Assembly: GCF_932526225.1 (NCBI RefSeq)
Contig: NC_064041.1
Location: 7,771,042 to 7,835,041, forward strand
Direction: 5' to 3'
Length of the DNA stretch: 64,000 bases
Source: Nematostella vectensis
Lineage: Eukaryota; Cnidaria; Anthozoa; Actiniaria; Edwardsiidae
This document shows, piece by piece, positions 54,501 to 63,452 of the stretch (the first letter of the stretch is position 1; each line of letters begins with the position of its first letter). The position numbers were made by a program, and so were the translations under genes. The notes under the pieces were generated by a model. The model did not search any database. It was not told the DNA's origin and saw nothing but the letters and a program-made list of their open reading frames with translations.

Positions 54501-57500
54501 TAGTAAAACCAATCTCTTTTTGAGCGTTCCTTGGCGAATCACCTTCGCGTTTCACCATAACGACTTGGAACCGGCGAGTACCCTTTCTCCGTTTCTCCAC
54601 TGCGGCAAATTTGCATAACTCATGATAGAATAAATATTGTTACTTAAGAAGGGACGGCCCTCTTGTTAAAGTTACTTCTTTTGTGAAATTAAATAAAAAC
54701 GTTGTATGGGTATTTTCATACCGCTTTATGGCTTCAAGGCTTTTGGCTTTTGAATTAGATTTTTTTTCTAAAGGTTTGCGCCTTGTGTGCTGAAACGTCG
54801 CGGCTCTTCCGACGTTTGAGTGCGTCCAAAGAAAACTTATGAATATTGTGGGTCTGAAATTAAAAACAGGTATCTTTTGGCACTGATAAGTAGTACACAT
54901 TTAATATCCTTTCTGTCAAAAGTCGGCCTACTTTCCCTGTTATCGTTTTCCAAATCAACTTTAGAAACCAACTTCAGAAAATATGCTAAATAAGATTCAT
55001 GAGTTTTACCTTGTATTACAAGATTACTTTGATCCTTTAAGAAAAAATAACTGGGGAAGTTTTAAAAAGTGATATTTTGAGCGAATTCAAGTTACACAAA
55101 ATGATATATTGATTGCGAGTTAGCTTTTGTAATTCAAGCTATAGGAAGTAAAGCGTATTCATGATTGATTGAAACACCATATTGACATACATCTGCATCT
55201 TTTGTCCCATATTTGTTTTTCTTAAGTTGGTCTTTATTCAGGTATAACGTCATTTTCACTCCTGAATTAAACGCAAAACGAATACTTTGTAGTTCTCTAA
55301 GCATCCTTTGATACGATATATTTAATTTCAATATTCTTAGATTGGGCCAACAATCTTTTTCTTTTGCGAAAAAAATCGAATTCAGATCTTCTTTTTTCAA
55401 AACCTTAAACGTTCATTAAAAAAACAATCACTATGTCATACTTCTGCCAAAAATGCAACATTTTGCATTTTTTTATCCTGTACTACAAACTGTGCAAACG
55501 AATATACACTCTAGGAAATTTTTTTAAACTGATACTAAAATACAACATTCGCTTCTAACAAAACTGTGTAATTTCAGTTAGAAACTGGGTTTTATTTGTT
55601 TTATTTTTTTTTTTCTATTTCCATCTTCGGGCACGAAAATCCACAAAAAATACTATGAAGGCAGCATTTAAGCTACAGGAAATAACGAAAGCTTTGACTT
55701 TAATTTGGCTGTCACCTGTGTCAAGAAATATGAAATTCTTTGCTGACGTTTTGACTCTAGAATTGGCGGGAAATTGATATTGCAAGCGCCCTCAGTTATT
55801 ATTTCGGTACAATTTTATTCACTGATTATTATTTGTCTATTTACATGCACAGCTGTACCGTTGCAAAAAGATGGAGGAAATTATTGTTTAAATATGATTT
55901 TTCCATTCATCTCCTTCTAAATGGGAATAGTATGCAAAAACAGGAAGAAATTATTGTTTGGAAAATGATTTCTCCATTCCTCTCATAAGTGGAAATAGAT
56001 GCAAAAAGAGGAAGAAATTATTGTTTGAAAAATGATTTTTCCAGTCCTCTTCTTCTTAGTGGGAATAGTATGCAAAAAAGGAAGAAATTATTGTTTGGAA
56101 AATGATTTCTCCATTCCTCTCATAAGTGGGAATAGTATGCAAAAAAAGGAAGAAATTATTGTTTGAAAAATGATTTTTCCAGTCCTCTTCTTCTTAGTGG
56201 GAATAGTATGCAAAAAAAGGAAGAAATTATTGTTTGGAAAATGATTTCTCCATTCCTCTCATAAGTGGAAATAGATGCAAAAAGAGGAAGAAATTATTGT
56301 TTGAAAAATGATTTTTCCAGTCCTCTTGTTCTTAGTGGGAATAGTATGCAAAAAAGGAAGAAATTATTGTTTGGAAAATGATTTCTCCATTCCTCTCATA
56401 AGTGGGAATAGTATGCAAAAAAAGGAAGAAATTATTGTTTGAAAAATGATTTTTCCAGTCCTCTTCTTCTTAGTGGGAATAGTATGCAAAAAAAGGAAGA
56501 AATTATCGTTTGAAAAATGATTTTTCCAGTCCTCTTCTTCTTAGTGGGAATAGTATGCAAAAAAGGAAGAAATTATCGTTTGAAGAATTGGTGCTAGCTG
56601 CACACCACTCTGTTCGAGGTAGTATATATGAGGTGTAATGTTTTTATTCATCGCTTATATGTATATATGAGGTGTAATGTTTTTATTCATCGCTTATATG
56701 TATATATGAGGTGTAATGTTTTTATTCATCGCTTATATGTATATATGAGGTGTAATGTTTTTATTCATCGCTTATATGTATATATGAGGTGTAATGTTTT
56801 TATTGATCGCTTATATGTATATATGAGGTGTAATGTTTTTATTCATCGCTTATATGTATATATGAGGTGTAATGTTTTTATTCATCGCTTATATGTATAT
56901 ATGAGGTGTAATGTTTTTATTCATCGCTTATATGTATATATGAGGTGTAATGTTTTTATTCATCGCTTATATGTATATATGAGGTGTAATGTTTTTATTC
57001 ATCGCTTATATGTATATATGAGGTGTAATGTTTTTATTGATCGCTTATATGTATATATGAGGTGTAATGTTTTTATTCATCGCTTATATGTATATATGAG
57101 GTGTAATGTTTTTATTCATCGCTTATATGTATATATGAGGTGTAATGTTTTTATTCATCGCTTATATGTATATATGAGGTGTAATGTTTTTATTGATCGC
57201 TTATATGTATATATGAGGTGTAATGTTTTTATTGATCGCTTATATGTATATATGAGGTGTAATGTTTTTATTCATCGCTTATATGTATATATGAGGTGTA
57301 ATGTTTTTATTCATCGCTTATATGTATATATGAGGTGTAATGTTTTTATTCATCGCTTATATGTATATATGAGGTGTAATGTTTTTATTCATCGCTTATA
57401 TGTATATATGAGGTGTAATGTTTTTATTCATCGCTTATATGTATATATGAGGTGTAATGTTTTTATTGATCGCTTATATGTATATATGAGGTGTAATGTT

Positions 57501-60500
57501 TTTATTCATCGCTTATATGTATATATGAGGTGTAATGTTTTTATTCATCGCTTATATGTATATATGAGGTGTAATGTTTTTATTCATCGCTTATATGTAT
57601 ATATGAGGTGTAATGTTTTTATTCATCGCTTATATGTATATATGAGGTGTAATGTTTTTATTCATCGCTTATATGTATATATGAGGTGTAATGTTTTTAT
57701 TGATCGCTTATATGTATATATGAGGTGTAATGTTTTTATTCATCGCTTATATGTATATATGAGGTGTAATGTTTTTATTCATCGCTTATATGTATATATG
57801 AGGTGTAATGTTTTTATTCATCGCTTATATGTATATATGAGGTGTAATGTTTTTATTGATCGCTTATATGTATATATGAGGTGTAATGTTTTTATTGATC
57901 GCTTATATGTATATATGAGGTGTAATGTTTTTATTCATCGCTTATATGTATATATGAGGTGTAATGTTTTTATTCATCGCTTATATGTATATATGAGGTG
58001 TAATGTTTTTATTGATCGCTTATATGTATATATGAGGTGTAATGTTTTTATTCATCGCTTATATGTATATATGAGGTGTAATGTTTTTATTCATCGCTTA
58101 TATGTATATATGAGGTGTAATGTTTTTATTCATCGCTTATATGTATATATGAGGTGTAATGTTTTTATTCATCGCTTATATGTATATATGAGGCGTAATG
58201 TTTTTATTCATCGCTTATATGTTTATAAGTTATATCAACTCTTCTGGTGCTTCACATGTAAATGACTACATGTCAATACACCAAAAACTACGTGTCAAAA
58301 TATAGATACAAATGGCTCCTCGGTGTTAATAATCATATGTTAGTATGTTAGCACTATCACTGAAGTTGGCACCACGGCCAGCGTTACTAGCGATTCTATT
58401 ACTCTCCTTAAATATACAGGTTGGATAAGATAGATGGGATACGGGCCCACAGGGTTTAATGTCTTAATGCGAGAAGACAAATTTTAGAGAGCGAAAATTC
58501 CAAAGCTGTCACTAGGACTGCCGATGGCTCTCTGGTTTTAGAAGCGAAGCCAGTATTGCTTCTCTATTTTTCGTATTTTTGTTGTCTTTGTTGATTGTTT
58601 TGTGTTTCCTTTTCTTTAAGCCAGTTGAAAATTAAATATTTATTTATTTTTGTTATTTGACTTTTTCAAATTTTCAACTATTCCCTGCGGTTACCATGGG
58701 GGTCAATATCAACATTGATATTGGCCGCTTTTGTGTCACCCGTCATTTGAATATTATTTAAATGGATCCATATAGATGGCATATAGCATGAATTTTGCTG
58801 TCTTCGTTGATATTGGTGGCTTATTTGACTCGCTACAGTTGTTGTTAACATCCATATTTATGTTTTTTTTCTTTTTTTCTTTTTGAGGCGGATTTTTTAA
58901 TGCTTTATTTCATTTTTTTATACGAGTTCGAAAAACACCGGGTAAAAGCCCGTAAGCAAGTTATACAAGCGCCTCAATTCTATTGCCAAAGCATAGAAAA
59001 GTCACACAAGTCGAATTTAGAGTCCTTAATAATTTTGCATTTCTTTAGGTTGCTTGTGAAATCAAGTCGCCCCAATCTCCGCACGACCTGGACCTCGATC
59101 TGATGGGTCCAAAGCTCCTCCCGTCCTCACCCCTATCGCATCAGGTAATTATCTTGGAGATTTTCTTTTAATCCTTTTCCTTTAGCCCATCTAAATAAAC
59201 AAAATTTGATTTTATCAAATTTTCAACTGTTCCCTTGGGTTGTCATGGGGTTTAATATCACCCATCATTTGAAGAGTATTTATTCTGTGTTTAACTGGAT
59301 CCATATAGATAGCATAGCATAAAGTTTGCTATCTTCGTTGACATTGGTGGCTTTTCTGGCTTACTACAATCATTATTGTTTACATCCATATTTATGTTAT
59401 TTTTTAAATTTGCCATGATTTTTTTTGCTTTTGAGGCGATTTTCTTGATGTTTTTTACTTTTTATGCAAGTTTTCTCTTTTCGTACAGAGATATGCCTTA
59501 TTTTGCAATATTCACATGTTATTGTTACTCATTATGCTCTGTAAAGTATAGTGAAATATTATTGTCTTTGATACCTCTAGTTTGACACTGAAGAAATAGA
59601 ACAAAAACGTTATCTTAAAATCAGGACGTTGTTAAAACTCTTCGATTCACTGAAGAACAAATGCTCATTTTTCCTATATTTTTTACAGAAATCCTCATCG
59701 CCAACTCCCTTTGCCGAGACCAGGTGGGCCATACTATATAAAAATATATTTTTTTTTATTCGCCATTCTTACGTTCGCGGGGGATTGGGTCGAGTTGATA
59801 AGTCATTTGCATGCTGGGAGATTTTAGGGGACGCAATTCAACATGGCGGCATTAACATGTTGAAGTGATACTGAATTAAAGCTAGAAAATGGTAGGTTTC
59901 GGCAATTCTTCTCCCGGAATATCTTCGTTAGCTAGATTCACGTGTCTGAGTGGCTGCATGCTCGAAATGCTATGTTTAACTTATTGATACAGGGCTTTCA
60001 TACAGTAGCGGATCTAGGGGAATGGTTTAGGGGGTTTAACACCCCCCCCCCCTTGGGCTGCCAGAAAGCCATATGTAACAAAAAAAATTACCCCCCTTGC
60101 CCCTTTGTCACTGAGCCAAACCCCCCCTTTTAGAGAAAGGCTAGACCCGGCCCTGTCACAAGTGCTCAAGAGGTCGTCCTTTACCTTATAGTTGACAGTG
60201 CTCTTATGTTTTTCTCCTTCCCCTTTTCCAGCTCCCTGTTCAATAGCTGCAGTGATGGCGTGGCAGGTGGTGTCCAGGAACACCAGCCTGTCACAGGCCC
60301 GTCACCAGTAGCGCAGTACTCTCTTTTCCAGTCAGGATGGCGAGCCCCCCTCGCCTCAGCCCTCCACGGTGGGGTACCAGGTAACAAGACGTGTCCAGAC
60401 TGTGCTGTGAACACTACAGTTGATTCCCTATAACTAGTTCCAATTATAGAGGGTAGAATATATAGAAATGACTTTGAAAAATTACTTGGAGTTTGAAGGC

Positions 60501-61659
60501 GTTCGAGATATTGAAGGTAAAAATAAGTGGAAGTCTCGTTTCCCAAGGCTCCGGGCTTTAGTAATCATTTCATTAGACTATACATGAATCGCCTCAATAA
60601 GTTCATTTTATATAATGTTCAGTATATCTAAACAGGCACCCCAGCAATTCAGTGTACACAGCTAAAAGGCTTTTAATAAAGGATTGCAGTGCCGTAGTAG
60701 TTCTCGAAATCTGGGATACAGAAACATTGAGGGACTATTTGTTGGCACAGCCACGCCCGTACTGGTCATTTCCTTATAATGTTATTTGGTAGCACGTGCG
60801 CTCAGTGTCCACTCCCTGCTATGGCCCTGACTGATCGATTGAAGATTGATTTTTAATATTTCCAGGTGCCCCGACGCTTGTTCCTATACAAAGACCTGCA
60901 CTATCAGTCCCTTCACCCACAGGACGAGTACCTCACTTGGACCAGATCCCACACGTGCCCAACGGCCCGAGCTCCCTTCCCAGCAGCCCAGGAGAGCCCC
61001 TCATCTCTAGGGGCACGGTTCCAGGTCTTCCCATGAGTGCTTCTCCAGGCCCTCTCGGCGGATTTGGGCTGAGTGGTGGGTGGGGTTCTGGTGTCTGGGG
61101 CCCAGTACCCAGTACGAGCGTGCCCATCGTGAACAACAATCCACCACCACCACCAACACAGGTTAGAAAGGTCGACCCCAGCATTTTCTCAAGTAAAGTA
61201 GGGGTAATTTGGCCCCTGTGCAGTATTGCTTGCTCTTGTGAACATACCAACATAGGTATAGTGGACTTACACCCCCCCCCCCCCCCGGGAGACAGACAGA
61301 CAGACACGACAGATGTCCAAAGTAACAGTACCGATTTCTAAAGGGAAATAAACAATGTAAAAACTCTTACCTCCATTTTCCAAGATTCGATCTTACCCCA
61401 GGTAAATGCTCTCGGGTAAGCTAGCGATTTGGGGAAAACGCACCTTTAACTAAAAAAAATAATTTTGTTTCTTTTTTATTTGTTGTTGTTGAGCTCGGGT
61501 AAATAAGCTTAAAATGTCATAAGAGAGCCTGGTTTGGTGATAACGGTTGTTCATTTCCACTTTCAGGCGATCTGGGGGTCTGACTTCTCGGCCCAGGGCC
61601 TCTCGCCCCTTCAGCAGCTTCTACAAGAGCAGCAGAAGCTGAACCAAAATGGCACGTGA
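36565..61659 (+). CDS. SMG7: SMG7, nonsense-mediated mRNA decay factor (EST1/SMG family)
   Basis: Hand-assembled from 25 exons, 731 aa: 36565-36602, 36703-36734, 37554-37605, 40415-40489, 40870-40930, 41594-41665, 41773-41851, 41994-42083, 42673-42744, 45343-45421, 45753-45839, 46520-46605, 46676-46725, 47054-47191, 47264-47294, 49636-49801, 50147-50217, 50492-50552, 51512-51616, 52577-52658, 59049-59144, 59689-59723, 60232-60380, 60866-61161, 61567-61659. Phases close. The 14-3-3-like/TPR N-terminus is clear: LQDLYKRILLNDLELALDKK, YVCQDCLVHLGDI, GQPYNQLAILAS, KNQFPAASTNL. In known biology SMG7 with SMG5 binds phosphorylated UPF1 and recruits deadenylation. The C-terminus is Pro/Ser-rich and ends IWGSDFSAQGLSPLQQLLQE, like the vertebrate end. 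It is shorter than human SMG7 (about 1,100 aa). The exon 20 donor (GAG/GTTAGG) is weak, so another exon may exist in the 6.4-kb intron 20. Confidence 0.95.
37660..38011. mobile_element. MITE in SMG7 intron 3, copy 1
   Basis: The ends CAGGCCTGTACGGGGGAGGG and CCTGGGTACGGGCCTG form a short TIR. The copy at 46082-46383 lies in opposite orientation and shares the interior block of AACGTA/TACGTT and GTCCACTTTCGGTTCTCAAT. No coding capacity. Confidence 0.75.
38430..39425. mobile_element. Possible degenerate transposon in SMG7 intron 3
   Basis: ACGCACGCAGAGTCTTTT near 38437 and ACGACTCTGCGTGTTA near 39400 look like short inverted ends, and GC/CG-rich palindromic CATGCACG-type sequence is unusual against the AT-rich intron. 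The enclosed 68-codon frame at 39094-39300 is listed separately. Confidence 0.35.
39094..39300 (-). CDS. Short Lys/Arg-rich ORF, unrecognised
   Basis: 68 codons starting MDTDSSVTGAERIPLWRKKK and ending LPDEVANRRLK. About a third of residues are Lys or Arg, in a helix-like pattern (YYSKNRKKINRKIRGKAKLK). It resembles the basic segments seen in some transposon-encoded proteins, but I cannot assign a family. It lies antisense in SMG7 intron 3 within a possible decayed element. It may be an exon or fragment rather than a gene. Confidence 0.3.
   Translation of the reverse strand: MDTDSSVTGAERIPLWRKKKRQTRAKYQKDYYSKNRKKINRKIRGKAKLKREEKLANLPDEVANRRLK
40985..41118. mobile_element. Short repeat related to 60735-60830
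   Basis: CACGCCC(C)TACTGGTCATTTCCT, then GAGCACATGCCCTCAGTG and CCCTGCTACGGCCCTG, recur in diverged form at 60735-60830. Ends are not sharply defined. Both copies are intronic in SMG7, so a small dispersed element is likely. Confidence 0.5.
41190..41460. repeat. Tandem repeat, 4 units of about 60-66 bp (SMG7 intron 5)
   Basis: Each unit contains AACATTTCCAGGCTTATGGA and GTCCCTCTTACATACATACT. TTTCCAG/G resembles a 3' splice site, but no exon of SMG7 lies next to it. Confidence 0.9.
42175..42434. mobile_element. 260-bp MITE in SMG7 intron 8
   Basis: TGTGTAGTTCCAGAAAATAT at the left end is an exact reverse complement of ATATTTTCTGGAACTACACA at the right. The interior is made of C- and G-runs and a second pair of CTGGAATTTCCA-like palindromes. 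It cannot encode a protein. Confidence 0.9.
42926..45276. mobile_element. pogo/Tigger-like non-autonomous element with nested insertion
   Basis: The left end CAGTCGAAGCTCTTTGAGCG and right-end complement TAGTTGAAGGTCTCGTAAGT sit next to TA dinucleotides and lead into repeated CTCTCGTAAGCGACCA motifs, a pattern known at the ends of pogo/Tigger-type Tc1-mariner elements. It is interrupted by the foldback composite at 43174-44650. No transposase is visible. It fills most of SMG7 intron 9. Confidence 0.7.
43174..44650. mobile_element. Composite of two inverted foldback elements
   Basis: 43174-44029 is a full copy of the 32186-32922 family in reverse orientation, containing a roughly 100-bp internal tandem duplication (CTCCCAAACTTTGTAGTAG onward). 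44030-44650 is a second copy in the other orientation lacking its first 80 bp or so. CTG flanks the whole composite (43171-43173 and 44651-44653), so it probably arrived or rearranged as one unit. Confidence 0.85.
46082..46383. mobile_element. MITE in SMG7 intron 11, copy 2
   Basis: Inverted relative of 37660-38011. It ends CCCCTTGGTACGGGCCTG and shares ATTGAGAACCAAAAGTGGAC and GGGGGATACGTTCGAACCCC with that copy. It includes a GT microsatellite and a G-run. Confidence 0.7.
47395..49440. repeat. 36-bp minisatellite, about 55 copies (SMG7 intron 15)
   Basis: Unit GTGGTGATGGGTGTTGGGCT then ATTTTTCGCCGTGGCA, varying mainly at the TTGGG/TTGTG/TTTTG and CGCC/CGTC/CGTG/CGCG positions. A 39-bp variant and a unit with one T missing occur. 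Because 36 is divisible by three, frames of up to 574 codons stay open; I do not regard them as genes. Confidence 0.97.
50187..50420 (+). repeat. 63-66 bp tandem repeat containing SMG7 exon 17 splice donor
   Basis: The unit carries TCAACCCTGAAACCTGTG followed by GTACGTATT, i.e. the end of exon 17 and its 5' splice site. Donors occur after 50217 (real), 50283 and 50346. A fourth unit has lost the donor (GAAAGCTGTTATC). Spacing is 66 and 63 bp and the intervening sequence has no stop in the coding frame. Confidence 0.92.
50601..50755. mobile_element. Short inverted-repeat element, copy 2 (SMG7 intron 18)
   Basis: It matches 4029-4185 in the same orientation, from GCGGCCAGGATTTTTAACAG to CCTGGCTACGTCCCTG. 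It is diverged in the interior. Confidence 0.7.
51018..51322. mobile_element. Probable MITE (SMG7 intron 18)
   Basis: GGGTGAATAGG at the left and CCTATTCACCC at the right are inverted. The interior has repeated CGGATT/AATCCG motifs. Borders are less certain than for the other elements. Confidence 0.5.
51659..51824. mobile_element. hAT-like MITE (SMG7 intron 19)
   Basis: GTAGCCTTCTAGCCGGCTCT and the right-end complement GTAGCCTGCTAGTCGGCTCT pair, and AAATGTTTT blocks continue the inverted repeat. GCGAACT flanks both sides (7-8 bp), consistent with the 8-bp duplications of hAT elements. Length 166 bp. Confidence 0.8.
53197..54081 (-). CDS. LicD-family phosphotransferase-like protein, single exon
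   Basis: 294 aa, intronless, antisense inside SMG7 intron 20. Residues 12-26 (VLYGLTLFTVVVYIS) form one N-terminal membrane anchor after a basic start, as in type II Golgi proteins. The LicD core is at about 95-135, with YRGTLLGAARDTGFNTFDDD followed by IDVAVPK, carrying the GTLLG and DDDID motifs expected to bind nucleotide or metal. LicD proteins transfer phosphocholine in bacteria; the related animal proteins fukutin and FKRP transfer ribitol-phosphate to glycans. Whether this protein uses either substrate is unknown. The C-terminus ends WSSSYMEV. The lack of introns suggests a retrocopy origin or an expanded intronless subfamily. The family call is firm; no gene symbol can be given. Confidence 0.9.
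   Translation of the reverse strand: MGRAVRVRLRRVLYGLTLFTVVVYISAKWRDDFAGSEGRDERQGFVYTHYGKCFNLSHCEDNRLKVDVPEIRKAQLVLTRMLRVFALICEEHFVRYVLYRGTLLGAARDTGFNTFDDDIDVAVPKRDFALLVDALQRHLPDDIMLQTEETDPNYSAPALSCMTAALRDTRSCYTSIPCEDSECPYNGLRLKIHVLPSSGSGYFLDMYSSESYLWRYIMGPLWFKHGDIFPVARLRFEGFMFDVPRNWKQVLRALYGMSFMRVPPKSPLRRTMAGSIVNSTHNCMGKWSSSYMEV
55865..56590. repeat. Dimeric minisatellite of two alternating units (SMG7 intron 20)
   Basis: Two related unit types alternate: one of about 70 bp with TTTTTCCAGTCCTCTTCTTC then TTAGTGGGAATAG, and one of about 64 bp with TTCTCCATTCCTCTCATAAG then TGGGAATAG. Both share GCAAAAAAGGAAGAAATTAT. The last units are all of the first type. Confidence 0.9.
56622..58232. repeat. 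39-bp minisatellite, 41 near-identical copies (SMG7 intron 20)
   Basis: Unit TATATGAGGTGTAATGTTTT then TATTCATCGCTTATATGTA. Almost the only variation is C or G in TTATTCATCGC / TTATTGATCGC. No indels occur, so a 545-codon frame stays open, repeating MRCNVFI(H/D)RLYVY. It lies within an intron and shows no other gene feature; I do not call it coding. Confidence 0.97.
58620..59400. repeat. Diverged tandem duplication around SMG7 exon 21
   Basis: 58665-58862 and 59214-59396 are similar over about 190 bp (both contain TCAAATTTTCAACT, TGGATCCATATAGAT, CATCCATATTTATG). Exon 21 lies between them. The spacing of about 540 bp suggests an old tandem duplication of the intron-exon region. Confidence 0.8.
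60003..60155. mobile_element. MITE (SMG7 intron 22)
   Basis: CAGTAGCGGATCTAGGGG and the right-end complement CAGGGCCGGGTCTAGCC pair imperfectly, with C-runs inside. The termini resemble the element at 16184-16275. Confidence 0.65.
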
Positions 61660-62940
61660 GGGGGTGGGGTTAGGAGCTGCCACGGTGAGGTGATGATGAG
61701 AATGGTATGTTACCATAGATACAGTCTCTGGACCAACAAGGTCTAACCAGTGCGCATGATCAACAAGAACACCGCTGGTCACAAAGCAACATCGATAACA
61801 GTGCATGCAGGCTACCGCTGGTCACCATATTGCGGGCATTTAGCGTCTAATGCTTTGGAGTTAAGGGGAGTTTCTACCCTTGTTTGATATTTTAGGAACA
61901 AACATTAGGGTTCATTTCACCCTCGATAGGCAGGTTGCGAGTAGTATAAACTCGGCACTCTTATAAGGTTTATCAGTTAAAGTGATGGACGTAAAGTTAG
62001 GGTTTGGGGGTTTAAAGTGGCTGACTCATTCTTCCCATAATGCAATGACATAATCTTAAGATAAGTGAGCGTTCGGGGTGAAGGGGCAGCTGACTATAGC
62101 TATTGTGTGGGGTTGAACACACAATACCACAGTTTCTAACACACTACCACAGTCTCTATATGTGCACGTTTCTATAAGCATGTGTGCATGATTCCATAAG
62201 TACTTAACCACTCCGTGAAATCACGAATGATCAGAATTTGAGAGGTGAACTCGAGGTATCAGTTTACGTATCTGGAAAGGTTCTTTAGGGGCCAACAAGC
62301 TAGGAAAACTGGGATATTCTCAACCGTTCACAGCATTCTGTTTACCCTCTAGTTGCTTACCAAAAGCTAGGGGAAACGACTTAAAGAGCCCTCAGCCACA
62401 CATTTGTTATTGCTTGTATTCACTACTTCATACAAATTGTAAAGAAATCTCGAAACAAAGATTTACGATTTTAATAAATCCAAACGATTGGATTTGGGTA
62501 CATTTGGCATTTTACCAGCATGACATTGTGAAAGCTGACGGTGGCTCAAATAATCAGATGTCGGTGAAGGGTATATGTGACTTACACTCTAAGTCAGCGT
62601 TTATTCTAACCAGTTTGATTATTGTTACGAAAATTGGTTAAGAGTACACGAATTGCATGAATGTGGCAACAAAGAATTTCACAAGCATTTGTACTTTATT
62701 ATCGGTTATTTCCCGGTAAAATTTACATTACATATGCACCTTACAACTAAGTGTAACTTAAGGCTTGATCTGATCATGGGTTACTTCTAGATACGAAATG
62801 TAAGTCTAACATCAAAAAAAATAAACTTTGACCAACCTATATCATGATGGACTTCTGCTAGTACAGCAACAACTAGATGTCTTTGACCATACAACACTGC
62901 TCTTTGTTTTTATGCGCCTCCGCTTATTCAAACGCTGAAA
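61660..62940. other. Intergenic between SMG7 and the glutamate receptor gene
   Basis: This stretch presumably contains the SMG7 3' UTR just after the stop. I see no exon with splice borders, RNA gene or repeat array here. Confidence 0.4.
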
Positions 62941-63180
62941 ACCGCCCCATTCTGCCCTGGTGTCATGGTGGTCTACTGCTATTAACGTAACATTTAACAC
63001 TGTACGTACTAGACCGCCCCATTCTGCTCTAGTGTTATGGTATTCTATTGCTATTATCGTAATACCCAACACTGTACGTACTAGACCGCCCCATTCTGCT
63101 CTAGTGTCATGGTATTCTATTGCTATTATCGTAATACCCAACACTGTACGTACTAGACCGCCCCATTTTGCCTTGCTGTG
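62941..63180. repeat. Tandem repeat of about 75 bp, about 3.3 copies
   Basis: Units begin ACTAGACCGCCCCATTCTGC and contain TGGTATTCTATTGCTATTAT and CAACACTGTACGT. The array lies downstream of the receptor gene's stop codon (63453) on the minus strand, possibly in or near its 3' UTR. Confidence 0.9.
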
Positions 63181-63452
63181 ATCAAGTTCTTGGGCCTGTA
63201 TTATTGTATTTAATGTTTTGCACAGCTTCCCACATTGGTTGCCACCTTGCCTTTTCCGTCACGCAATTCGTAATCGAATCAATGTACTTGTCTGTCAATA
63301 TAATATAATCGTTCGATATATCTCTAGTATCTTGAGAACATAATCTGTTACTAGTTTTTTTTTTCATTTATTGGCAAACAAAAAAAATCTAGCATAATAC
63401 TTCCAGCTCGACTCTTGCATCGAGTTGTTTATGTCACCGCATCACCTTTCGA

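Noticed and set aside
56628-58265. 545-codon frame repeating MRCNVFIHRLYVY
   Set aside because: Same reason: a 39-bp unit without stops. No promoter, splice or domain evidence supports a protein.
60933-61307. 124-codon minus-strand frame
   Set aside because: Antisense of the Pro/Ser-rich SMG7 exon 24.
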